Assembly (NCBI GenBank): GCA_018895795.1
Contig: JAHINZ010000479.1
Span: forward strand, 1-9,337
Direction: 5' to 3'
DNA length: 9,337 nucleotides
Source of the DNA: Alphaproteobacteria bacterium
Lineage (GTDB): Bacteria; Pseudomonadota; Alphaproteobacteria; Caulobacterales; Caulobacteraceae
Shown here: positions 1 through 6,656 of the stretch, piece after piece
How the letters are laid out: each line of letters starts with the position of its first letter
Numbering within the stretch: position 1 is the stretch's first letter
Position numbers and translations under genes: made by a program
Notes under the pieces: model-generated
Databases searched by the model: none
What the model was told of the DNA's origin: nothing
Seen by the model: the letters and a program-made list of their open reading frames with translations, nothing else

Positions 1-1
1 G

Positions 2-463
2 ATGTCGATCCGCGCGGTCAACGCGCTCAGCCACTACACCGACTGGACCATCGGCCACGTGCACTCCGGCGCCCTGGGCTGGGTCGGCTTCATCAGCTTC
101 GGCGCCATCTACTGCATGGTGCCCTGGCTGTGGAAGAAGACCGCCATGTACTCGAACAAGCTGATCGAGTGGCACTTCTGGATCGCGACCACGGGCATCC
201 TGCTCTACATCGCCGCGATGTGGGTGTCGGGCATCATGGAAGGCCTGATGTGGCGCGAATACACGCCGCAAGGGTTCCTGGCCTACAGCTTCATCGAGAC
301 CGTGTCGGCCAAGCACGTCGAGAACGTCATCCGCACCGTCGGCGGCCTGATGTACCTGAGCGGCGCCCTGATCATGATCGTCAACGTCTGGCGCACGATC
401 CTGATGCCGTCCCAAGCCGCGTCTGAACAGACGCAGCCCGCCCTCGCTCCCGCGATCGCCTGA
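2..463 (+). CDS. ccoN: cbb3-type cytochrome c oxidase subunit I (CcoN), 3' part, 5' end outside window
   Basis: This is the C-terminal part, about 153 residues, of the catalytic heme-copper subunit of cbb3 oxidase, which reduces O2 to water in the inner membrane. The ATG at base 2 is an internal methionine, because complete CcoN proteins are roughly 480-550 residues and the conserved core begins upstream. The visible block HYTDWTIGHVHSGALGW is the family signature. Its two histidines (codons at 56-58 and 62-64) correspond, from knowledge of the family, to axial ligands of heme b3 and the low-spin heme b. Three strongly hydrophobic membrane segments follow, at about residues 17-42, 54-78 and 109-132, and then a short polar tail rich in Ala, Gln and Pro. 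The stop codon TGA is at 461-463, and ccoO starts 8 bases later. Identity is very secure; only the 5' end is missing. Confidence 0.97.
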   Translation: MSIRAVNALSHYTDWTIGHVHSGALGWVGFISFGAIYCMVPWLWKKTAMYSNKLIEWHFWIATTGILLYIAAMWVSGIMEGLMWREYTPQGFLAYSFIETVSAKHVENVIRTVGGLMYLSGALIMIVNVWRTILMPSQAASEQTQPALAPAIA

Positions 464-471
464 GGTCCCCG

Positions 472-1215
472 ATGTCACTCTGGAAACACCACGCCAAGTT
501 CGAGCGGAACTCTCTGCTGCTCGTCGTCGGCATCCTCGTGGTCGTCTCGATCGGCGGCCTCGTGGAAATCGCCCCGTTGTTCTGGCTTCAGAGCACGATC
601 GAAAAGGTGGACGGCATGCGGCCCTACACTCCGCTCGAACTCGAGGGCCGCGACATCTATGTCCGCGAGGGCTGCTATCTGTGCCACTCGCAGATGATCC
701 GCCCGCTGCGCGACGAGGTCGAGCGCTACGGTCACTACAGCCTGGCCGCCGAGAGCATGTACGACCACCCGTTCCAGTGGGGGTCCAAGCGTACGGGCCC
801 CGACTTGGCCCGCGTGGGCGGCAAGTACTCGGACTCCTGGCATCGCGATCACCTGACCGACCCTCGCTCGGTCGTGCCGGAGTCCGTGATGCCGCCCTAC
901 AAGTTCCTGGGCAAGAAGGAGCTCGACTACAGCGATATCGCCGACAAGATGCGGGCCCAGCGCGTCGTGGGCGTGCCCTATACCCAGGCCGAGATCGACA
1001 ACGCCAAGAAGGATCTCGAAGCCCAGGCCGATCCCTATTCGACCGACGCGCTCGCCCTGCGGACGCGTTACGGCGCCAAGGTGGTCAATCGTGATTTCGA
1101 TGGTGATCCGGACAAGATCACCGAGATGGACGCCGCGATCGCCTACCTGCAGATGCTCGGCACGCTTGTCGATTTCAAATCCTACAAAGCTCAGGCTCCG
1201 GAGAACCAAAGATGA
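472..1215 (+). CDS. ccoO: cbb3-type cytochrome c oxidase subunit II (CcoO), membrane-anchored monoheme cytochrome c
   Basis: CcoO carries one c-type heme and passes electrons from CcoP to the CcoN catalytic site; its heme domain lies in the periplasm. The 247-residue protein has one N-terminal membrane anchor at about residues 14-38. The heme attachment motif C68-Y-L-C71-H72 lies in the family signature CYLCHSQMIRP. The probable axial methionine is M140 in the segment SVMPPY. The length is normal for the family. The ATG at 472 is supported by a GAGGT ribosome-binding site at 462-466, five bases upstream, which overlaps the ccoN stop. The stop TGA at 1213-1215 overlaps the ccoQ start by four bases (ATGA), which suggests translational coupling. 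Confidence 0.97.
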   Translation: MSLWKHHAKFERNSLLLVVGILVVVSIGGLVEIAPLFWLQSTIEKVDGMRPYTPLELEGRDIYVREGCYLCHSQMIRPLRDEVERYGHYSLAAESMYDHPFQWGSKRTGPDLARVGGKYSDSWHRDHLTDPRSVVPESVMPPYKFLGKKELDYSDIADKMRAQRVVGVPYTQAEIDNAKKDLEAQADPYSTDALALRTRYGAKVVNRDFDGDPDKITEMDAAIAYLQMLGTLVDFKSYKAQAPENQR

Positions 1216-1379
1216 GCGGTCTCTCTTACGAAGCCGTGGCGCGGTTCGCGCAGCAGGCCGGGCTGATCTATTTCGGCGTGATCTTCCTGATCGGCGTCGC
1301 CTACGCCCTGCGGCCCTCCAAGAAAGCTGAATTTCAACACGCCGCGCGCATGCCGCTGGAAGACGAGGAGTTGGTCTGA
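1212..1379 (+). CDS. ccoQ: cbb3-type oxidase small subunit CcoQ (FixQ)
   Basis: This small membrane protein of 55 residues sits between ccoO and ccoP, the usual place of ccoQ. It begins MSGLSYEAVARFAQQ and has one hydrophobic segment at about residues 17-33 (GLIYFGVIFLIGVAYAL). A basic RPSKK stretch follows, and the C-terminus is acidic (EDEELV). This is the typical CcoQ layout: one membrane helix followed by a short cytoplasmic tail. CcoQ is known in other bacteria to stabilise the oxidase, particularly the association of CcoP. The start is supported by a CGGAG site at 1199-1203, eight bases upstream. The gene overlaps ccoO by four bases, and its stop TGA shares base 1379 with the ccoP start (TGATG). 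Such short proteins have little sequence identity across species, so the call rests on topology and position. Confidence 0.93.
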   Translation: MSGLSYEAVARFAQQAGLIYFGVIFLIGVAYALRPSKKAEFQHAARMPLEDEELV

Positions 1380-2248
1380 TGGCGCCCGAACGCGAAACCG
1401 ACGCCGTCACCGGCGTCGAGACCACCGGCCATGAATGGGATGGGATCCGCGAGCTGGACAATCCCTTGCCGCGCTGGTGGCTGTGGACCTGGTACGGCTG
1501 CATCGCCGTGGCGATCGCCTACTGGATCCTGATGCCCGCCTGGCCGGGTCTGCACGGGTACACCAAGGGCCTGCTGCACGCTTCGGACCGGGCCAATGTC
1601 GCCACGGAGCTTCAGGCCCTGGACGTTCAGCGGGGATCGGGCGCGGCCATGATGCGCAAGGCCAGCCTGACCCAGATCGAGCAGGATCCGAAACTCCAGG
1701 CCTACGCCCAGCAGGTTGGGCAGTCGGTCTTCGGCGACAACTGCGCCACCTGTCATGGCATCGGCGGTACGGGCGGCAAGGGCTATCCCAACCTGCGCGA
1801 CGACGTCTGGCTGTGGGGTGGCACGCTGGAGGATATCCAGCACACCATCACGGTCGGGATCCGCTCGGGCCACCCGCAAGCGCGCCTGTCGCAGATGCCG
1901 GCCTTCGGTCGCGACGGACTCCTGCCGCCGGAGACGATCAGCGATCTTACCGAATATGTCGTGAAGCTTTCGGGGCGACCCGCGGACACAGCCGCCGTGG
2001 CCCGCGCCACGCCGGTCTTCGCCGCCCAGTGCGTCGCCTGCCATGGCGTGGACGGTCGCGGCAGTCAGGCCGTGGGCGCGCCGAATCTGACCGACGCCGA
2101 GTGGCTGTATGGCTCGGATCGGAAAGCCATCAGTGGACAGATCTTCTCAGGAAACGGTGGGGTGATGCCGACCTGGGGCGGCCGTCTCAGCCCGGAAACC
2201 ATCAAGGCCCTGGCGGTCTATGTTCATGCCAACGCGGGCGGTCAGTAG
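1379..2248 (+). CDS. ccoP: cbb3-type cytochrome c oxidase subunit III (CcoP), diheme cytochrome c
   Basis: CcoP is the electron entry subunit of the oxidase. It receives electrons from the soluble or membrane cytochrome c pool and hands them to CcoO. The 289-residue protein has a short cytoplasmic N-terminus with the family pattern HEWDGIRELDNPLPRWW, then a single membrane segment at about residues 33-53, and two periplasmic cytochrome c domains. The heme motifs are C122-A-T-C125-H126 and C218-V-A-C221-H222. Likely axial methionines are M173 (SQMPAFG) and M263 (VMPTWGG). All expected heme ligands are therefore present. The start ATG is preceded by GAGGAG at 1365-1370, eight bases upstream and inside ccoQ. 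The next gene, ccoG, begins five bases after the TAG stop. Confidence 0.97.
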   Translation: MAPERETDAVTGVETTGHEWDGIRELDNPLPRWWLWTWYGCIAVAIAYWILMPAWPGLHGYTKGLLHASDRANVATELQALDVQRGSGAAMMRKASLTQIEQDPKLQAYAQQVGQSVFGDNCATCHGIGGTGGKGYPNLRDDVWLWGGTLEDIQHTITVGIRSGHPQARLSQMPAFGRDGLLPPETISDLTEYVVKLSGRPADTAAVARATPVFAAQCVACHGVDGRGSQAVGAPNLTDAEWLYGSDRKAISGQIFSGNGGVMPTWGGRLSPETIKALAVYVHANAGGQ

Positions 2249-2253
2249 GGGCC

Positions 2254-3747
2254 ATGCCCACGCTCATCGATAACACGCGTCCAAAGCCCGAGGCTCGAAC
2301 GGTGGTCTCGGCCGCCGCTCGGGCCAAGGGCAAGGGCGACGCCAAGGGCGGCCTTTATAAGCCGCGCGAGCCGATCTACCCCAAGCTGGTGCATGGCCGC
2401 TGGCGGACCGTGAAGTGGGCGCTGCTGATCGTCATGTTGGCGATCTACTACATCACGCCCTGGATCCGCTGGGCGCGCCCCGGCGACCTGCCGCAACAGG
2501 CGGTGTTGGTCGATTTCGCCGGTCGACGCTTCTACTTCTTCGACATCCAGCTGTGGCCGCAGGAAGTCTATATCTTCACGGGCCTGCTGGTGATCGCCGC
2601 CTTGGCGCTGTTCCTGGTCACGGCCCTGTTCGGGCGCCTTTGGTGCGGCTACGCCTGTCCGCAGACGGTATGGACCGACCTGTTCATCGTGGTCGAGCGG
2701 CTGTTCGAAGGCGATCGCAACGCCCGGATGCGCCTCGACGCCCAGCCGATGTCGTTCGACAAGGCCTGGCGGAAGATCGGCAAGCATCTGACCTGGCTGG
2801 GTATCGCCTTCGGCACCGGCGGCGCGTGGATCTTCTATTTCCATGACGCCCCGACCCTGATCCGCACGTTCTGGATCGGGCAGGGGGCGATGACGGCCTA
2901 TGTCTCGTGCGCGCTGCTGACGGCGACGACCTATGTCTTCGCCGGCTGGATGCGCGAGCAGGTCTGCACCTATATGTGCCCCTGGCCCCGGATCCAGGGC
3001 GCCATGCTCGACGAGCATTCTCTGCAGGTGGCCTATCTGAGCGACCGCGGCGAACCGCGCGGTCCCCACAAGAAGGGCCAGTCCTGGGAGGGGCGCGGCG
3101 ATTGCATTGACTGCAACCAGTGCGTCGTCGTCTGTCCGATGGGCATCGACATCCGCGACGGCAGCCAGCTGGAATGCATCAATTGCGGACTCTGCGTCGA
3201 CGCCTGCGATGACATCCTGGGCCGTCTGGGCCGACCGACCGGCCTGATCGCCTATGATACGGACTCGGCCGTCGCCGCGCGCGGCTGCGGCCAGAAGGCG
3301 GTCTACAAGTACGTCCGTCCCCGCACGATCTACTATGCCCTGGCCCTGACCCTGGTCTCGAGCTTGACCCTGTGGGCCTTGGTCGGTCGCCCCAAGGCCG
3401 ATGTCCATGTGATCCGCGATCGCAATCCGATCTATGTGCGCATGCATGATGGCGCCGTGCGCGACGGTTACACCTTGAAGATCGCTAACCGCACCTTCGC
3501 GGACAGAACCTTCGAGGTCGCCTTCGCGGGACTGCCGGGCGCGCGTCTCAGCCAGCCGGGCCTTCCGGGATCCGGCGTCAGCGTGCTCGTGCCCGCCGAT
3601 CAGGTCGTGGCCGTACGGGTCTTCGTGACCGCGCCGCCGGACGCGGATCGCGCGCCTAGTCTTCCAGGCCGCTTCGTCGTCCGTTCGAACGAGATCCAGA
3701 CTGAAGCCAAGACCGTCTTCCTTTCCGGAGCCACGAACCCGCAATGA
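2254..3747 (+). CDS. ccoG: cbb3 oxidase accessory protein CcoG/FixG, membrane-bound polyferredoxin
   Basis: CcoG is a membrane protein with two [4Fe-4S] clusters. The Rhodobacter capsulatus homologue has been described as a cupric reductase that supplies Cu(I) for assembly of the CuB centre. The 497-residue protein has about five membrane segments (near residues 52-72, 104-126, 176-197, 212-231 and 357-377). Membrane-linked cysteine pairs are C131/C135 (CGYACP) and C238/C242 (CTYMCP). The two ferredoxin motifs are C284-C287-C290-C294P and C308-C311-C314-C318. The region from about residue 380 to the end is soluble and fits the Ig-like domain usual at the C-terminus of this family. The frame stays open far upstream inside ccoP, but the ATG at 2254 gives the normal N-terminus and lies just after the ccoP stop. 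The site in front, AGGGG at 2247-2251, is unusually close to the start. The stop overlaps ccoH by four bases. Confidence 0.96.
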   Translation: MPTLIDNTRPKPEARTVVSAAARAKGKGDAKGGLYKPREPIYPKLVHGRWRTVKWALLIVMLAIYYITPWIRWARPGDLPQQAVLVDFAGRRFYFFDIQLWPQEVYIFTGLLVIAALALFLVTALFGRLWCGYACPQTVWTDLFIVVERLFEGDRNARMRLDAQPMSFDKAWRKIGKHLTWLGIAFGTGGAWIFYFHDAPTLIRTFWIGQGAMTAYVSCALLTATTYVFAGWMREQVCTYMCPWPRIQGAMLDEHSLQVAYLSDRGEPRGPHKKGQSWEGRGDCIDCNQCVVVCPMGIDIRDGSQLECINCGLCVDACDDILGRLGRPTGLIAYDTDSAVAARGCGQKAVYKYVRPRTIYYALALTLVSSLTLWALVGRPKADVHVIRDRNPIYVRMHDGAVRDGYTLKIANRTFADRTFEVAFAGLPGARLSQPGLPGSGVSVLVPADQVVAVRVFVTAPPDADRAPSLPGRFVVRSNEIQTEAKTVFLSGATNPQ

Positions 3748-4250
3748 CCCTGGCCGTCTCTCCTCCGATCGTCCCGAACCCGGCCCCCGTTAAGGGCGAG
3801 ATCAAGGGGTGGCATGTTCTGGTCGGGATGGTGGTGTTCTTCGGCATCGTCATCGGCGTCGACACGCTGTTCATGGTCAAGGCCTACAGCACCTTTTCGG
3901 GCGAGGTCGCGTCCAATCCCTATGAGGCGGGGCTGGCGTTCAACCGCACCTTGGCGCTGCGCCAGCGTGAGCAGGCCTTGGGTTGGACGGCCGTCGTTGA
4001 CACCCCGGCGCCGGGTGTCGTGACCCTGCGGATGAAGGACAAGGCCGGCAAGCCCCTGTCGTCCCTGTCGCTCGTCGGCACCCTTGAACGGCCCGCCACC
4101 GAGACCGGGCGGCAGGTTCTCAACTTCAAACCCGTCGGTGACGGCCGATACCAAGCCAGCGCCAAGCTGGATGGTGCGTGGGACCTGCGCGTCACGGCCC
4201 GAAACAGCAGCGACCAGTTCGAGGTCGAGACCCGACTGGTGGCGCCATGA
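3744..4250 (+). CDS. ccoH: cbb3 oxidase assembly protein CcoH/FixH
   Basis: FixH/CcoH is a small membrane-anchored protein needed for stable assembly of cbb3 oxidase and found associated with it in other bacteria. This 168-residue protein has a short Pro-rich cytoplasmic start, one membrane segment at about residues 24-46, and a periplasmic domain of about 120 residues. The stretch after the membrane helix (VKAYSTFSGEVASNPYEAGLAFN) resembles the family's conserved pattern, where a Tyr and Asn-Pro-Tyr precede a Gly/Asn-containing helix. The rest is predicted beta-rich, ending in a WDLRVTARN-like strand typical of FixH. The start ATG overlaps the ccoG stop (ATGA). The nearest GGAG, at 3727-3730, is 13 bases away, so translation probably depends on coupling to ccoG. 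The gene end overlaps the ccoI start by four bases. Confidence 0.93.
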   Translation: MTLAVSPPIVPNPAPVKGEIKGWHVLVGMVVFFGIVIGVDTLFMVKAYSTFSGEVASNPYEAGLAFNRTLALRQREQALGWTAVVDTPAPGVVTLRMKDKAGKPLSSLSLVGTLERPATETGRQVLNFKPVGDGRYQASAKLDGAWDLRVTARNSSDQFEVETRLVAP

Positions 4251-6424
4251 GCCCGGCGCTGGCCGTCCAGCGCGATCTGGAAGCTTTCGTCCGGCGCGAC
4301 GCGACGGGACGCGGGCGTCTGGAACTGCTGGTCACCGGCGCCCGCTGCGCGGCTTGCATCAGCAAGATCGAGAAGGCCGTGCGCGCCCTGCCGGGTGTCG
4401 ACGGCGCGCGTCTGAACCTGACGACGGGCAAGCTGGCGGTCGAGCTTGAGGCGACGGCGGCCGATCCCGATCGGGTCGTTCAGGCCGTCGAGGGCCTGGG
4501 CTATCGCGCCTGCCTGTTCGATCCCACCGAGGCCGCCGCCGCCCAGGATCGCGAAGGTCACGATCTGGCCGTCGCCCTAGGCGTCGCCGGCTTTGGCGCC
4601 GGCAATGTGATGATGTTCTCCGTGCCGGCCTGGGCGGGGCTGTTTGGTCAGGAGCTGAACGGCTCGACCTTGACAGTGATGTACTGGCTGGCCGCCTTGG
4701 TCGCCACGCCCTGCGCCCTGTTCGCGGGCCGGCTGTTCTTCCGGTCGGCCTGGGCGTCGCTGCGGCGCGGCAAGGCCAACATGGATGTGCCGATCTCGAT
4801 CGGCGTGATCCTGACCCTGATCGTCAGCTTCTCCGAAACGATCCTGGGCGGCCGGCACGCCTATTTCGACGCGGCGGTGACGCTGCTGTTCCTGCTCCTG
4901 ATTGGACGTTATCTGGACCATCGCCTGCGCGCCAATGCCCGCTCGGCCGCGCGCGACCTGCTGGCCCTGCAGGCGCCCGTGGCCATGCGCCTCGACGGCG
5001 ACGTCGAAACGGGTGTGCCGGTGGCCGAGGTTCGGGTCGGAGACCGTGTGGTCATCGCGCCGGGCGACCGCGTGCCGGTCGACGGCCGGATCGAGGCGGG
5101 GCTTTCCGAACTCGACAACGCCCTGATCACCGGCGAGACCGCGCTCGCGCCGGTTGGCGTCGGCTCGATCCTGCATGCCGGCGCGCTGAACCTCACTGGT
5201 CGCCTGATCATGACGGTCACGGCGCGGAGCGAGGATTCCACCCTGGCCGGGATCGCGCGGTTGATGGAAGCCGGCGCCCAGAGCCGTTCGGCCTATGTGC
5301 GTCTGGCCGACAAGGCCGCAGCGCTCTATGTGCCGATCGTCCACACGGCCGCCGCCGTCACCTTCCTGGCGTCCTGGGCGCTGGGTCTGGGGCCACGCGA
5401 GGCCCTGTTGCGGGCCGCCGCGGTGCTGATCGTCACCTGTCCCTGCGCCCTGGGCTTGGCGGTTCCAGCCGTGCAGATCGCGGCCAGCAGCCGGCTGTTC
5501 CGCAAGGGCGTGCTGGTCAAGTCCGGCGCGGCCCTCGAGCGGCTGGCCGAGGTCGATCACGTGGTGTTCGACAAGACCGGCGTCCTGACCCAAGGCCGGC
5601 CTCGACTGGTGGACGCGCCGCAGCGTCTGATCGCCATGGCAGCGCCTCTGGCCCGGGCTTCCCGCCATCCGCTGGCCCGCGCCCTCGCCGCCGAGGCGGG
5701 CCTTGGCCTGGTCGCCCAAGATTGTGTCGAGACCCCGGGGCAGGGCGTTGAGGGCCTCATTGACGGACGGCGCGCCCGGTTTGGCTGCGCGTCTTTCGTT
5801 GGCGTCAGCGACCGCGGCGCCGGAGAGACCGAACTGTGGTTCGGCTTCGACGGCGAGGTGAAAATCCGCTTCACGTTCGAGGACCAGCCGCGGGCGGACG
5901 CCGCCTCGACCATCGCGGCCCTTCGCCGGTTGGGGCTCGGCGTCGAGATCCTTTCGGGCGATCTGGCCGGACCGGTCGCGCGGATCGCCCGGGCGGTGGG
6001 CCTCGACGACGCCTGGCAGGCTGGACTGACGCCTTTTGACAAGGCCGCCGTCATCGACCGACTTAAGGCCGAAGGTCGAAAGGTCCTGATGGTCGGCGAC
6101 GGCCTCAATGACGCGGCCGCCCTGGCCCGGGCCCATGCCTCGATGGCGCCCGGCGCGGCTGTTGACGCGGCGCAGAGCGCCGCCGACCTGGTCTTCACCG
6201 GCGAGGAACTGGGCGTGGTGACCCAGTCCATTATCGTCGCCCGCACGGCGCGGCGCCGCGCCCTGGAGAATTTCGGGTTCTCGGCCGTCTACAATCTGGT
6301 CGCCGCGCCGGCGGCCATGTTCGGCCTGATCAATCCGTTCATCGCCGCGCTCGCCATGTCCGGATCATCGATCATCGTGCTATTGAACGCCGTCCGTCCC
6401 GGCGTGAGGTGGAGGCGCAAGTGA
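4247..6424 (+). CDS. ccoI: Copper-translocating P1B-type ATPase CcoI/FixI
   Basis: CcoI pumps Cu(I) across the inner membrane to feed assembly of the oxidase CuB site, as opposed to CopA-type pumps used for detoxification. The 725-residue protein has an N-terminal heavy-metal-associated domain (about residues 25-88) with the metal pair C34-A-A-C37. About eight membrane segments follow. The actuator domain carries T295-G-E. The transmembrane metal site is C398-P-C400. The phosphorylated aspartate is D442 in DKTGVLT, where Val replaces the commoner Thr. The nucleotide-binding domain has H474-P475, and the hinge is G617-D-G-L-N-D622. All catalytic elements are intact. The start ATG at 4247 overlaps the ccoH stop; an in-frame extension further upstream would only re-read ccoH and has no family support. 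No strong ribosome-binding site is visible. The end overlaps ccoS. Position between ccoH and ccoS separates it from CopA. Confidence 0.96.
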   Translation: MSPALAVQRDLEAFVRRDATGRGRLELLVTGARCAACISKIEKAVRALPGVDGARLNLTTGKLAVELEATAADPDRVVQAVEGLGYRACLFDPTEAAAAQDREGHDLAVALGVAGFGAGNVMMFSVPAWAGLFGQELNGSTLTVMYWLAALVATPCALFAGRLFFRSAWASLRRGKANMDVPISIGVILTLIVSFSETILGGRHAYFDAAVTLLFLLLIGRYLDHRLRANARSAARDLLALQAPVAMRLDGDVETGVPVAEVRVGDRVVIAPGDRVPVDGRIEAGLSELDNALITGETALAPVGVGSILHAGALNLTGRLIMTVTARSEDSTLAGIARLMEAGAQSRSAYVRLADKAAALYVPIVHTAAAVTFLASWALGLGPREALLRAAAVLIVTCPCALGLAVPAVQIAASSRLFRKGVLVKSGAALERLAEVDHVVFDKTGVLTQGRPRLVDAPQRLIAMAAPLARASRHPLARALAAEAGLGLVAQDCVETPGQGVEGLIDGRRARFGCASFVGVSDRGAGETELWFGFDGEVKIRFTFEDQPRADAASTIAALRRLGLGVEILSGDLAGPVARIARAVGLDDAWQAGLTPFDKAAVIDRLKAEGRKVLMVGDGLNDAAALARAHASMAPGAAVDAAQSAADLVFTGEELGVVTQSIIVARTARRRALENFGFSAVYNLVAAPAAMFGLINPFIAALAMSGSSIIVLLNAVRPGVRWRRK
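6411..6415 (+). promoter_or_regulatory. Ribosome-binding site deciding the GTG start of ccoS
   Basis: GGAGG lies five bases before the GTG at 6421, inside the 3' end of ccoI. It is the clearest reason to prefer 6421 over the in-frame GTG at 6409. Confidence 0.7.
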
Positions 6425-6591
6425 CGATCCTGTTGTTCCTCGCGCCGGCCTCGCTGGCTTTAGGCGCCCTTGGGCTGGCGGCCTTCCTATGGACCATGCG
6501 CTCGGGTCAATATGACGACCCCAAGGGTGACGCGGCGCGCATCCTCTATGATCATCTCGAAGACCTAACGCCATCGGACAAGCCGGATTGA
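6421..6591 (+). CDS. ccoS: cbb3 oxidase maturation protein CcoS/FixS
   Basis: CcoS is a very small membrane protein required for incorporation of heme and copper cofactors into CcoN in other bacteria. This 56-residue protein has one membrane helix at about residues 2-24, followed by the family pattern FLWTMRSGQYDDPKGDAARIL and a short acidic tail. I chose the GTG at 6421. It overlaps the ccoI stop as GTGA, is preceded at a spacing of five bases by GGAGG (6411-6415), and gives the short N-terminus usual in the family. An in-frame GTG at 6409 would add four residues but places the ribosome-binding site inside the gene. The stop codon (6589-6591) lies within the FNR/FixK box that serves hemN. 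Confidence 0.94.
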   Translation: MTILLFLAPASLALGALGLAAFLWTMRSGQYDDPKGDAARILYDHLEDLTPSDKPD

Positions 6592-6601
6592 TCCAGATCA
6601 C
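6588..6601 (+). promoter_or_regulatory. FNR/FixK box (anaerobox) upstream of hemN
   Basis: The sequence TTGATCCAGATCAC matches the FNR/FixK consensus TTGAT-N4-ATCAA at nine of ten defined positions; only the last base differs (C for A). It overlaps the stop codon of ccoS. Its centre is at 6594.5. A weak -10-like element, AGACT at 6625-6629, lies 37 bases downstream of the box start, which is the geometry of a class II activated promoter (box near -41.5) with a transcription start near 6636. This would give hemN its own microaerobic promoter with a leader of about 20 bases, in addition to any read-through from the cco operon. Confidence 0.8.
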
Positions 6602-6624
6602 GGTCGACCGGCGCTGATCGGTGG

Positions 6625-6629
6625 AGACT
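6625..6629 (+). promoter_or_regulatory. Putative -10 element of the hemN promoter
   Basis: The hexamer GAGACT (6624-6629) keeps the A at position 2 and T at position 6 of a sigma-70 -10 box but is otherwise weak, as expected for an activator-dependent promoter. The same AGACT occurs at exactly the same distance from the other FixK box in this window. The call is an inference from that spacing. Confidence 0.45.
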
Positions 6630-6656
6630 GCTCCCCGTCAAGTCGGAGCAATCACC

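Noticed and set aside
475..1503. Minus-strand open frame across ccoO, ccoQ and the start of ccoP
   Set aside because: It crosses three well-supported plus-strand genes and its product shows no recognisable family.
1435..2253. Upstream extension of the ccoG frame through ccoP
   Set aside because: The extra 273 residues are an out-of-frame reading of ccoP. The ATG at 2254 gives the normal CcoG N-terminus and length.
2242..3744. Long open frame on the minus strand opposite ccoG
   Set aside because: It is the shadow of a GC-rich plus-strand gene. The translation is rich in Arg, Gly, His, Asp and Gln with no known domain, while the plus strand encodes a clear CcoG with all its cysteine motifs.
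4577..6136. Long open frame on the minus strand opposite ccoI
   Set aside because: It has low-complexity Gly/Arg/Gln composition typical of antisense frames in high-GC DNA, with no motif, and the plus strand encodes an intact P-type ATPase.
6621..6656. Earlier GTG start for hemN
   Set aside because: It would lie upstream of the transcription start predicted from the FixK box and lacks a well-placed ribosome-binding site. The ATG at 6657 has CGGAG eight bases upstream.
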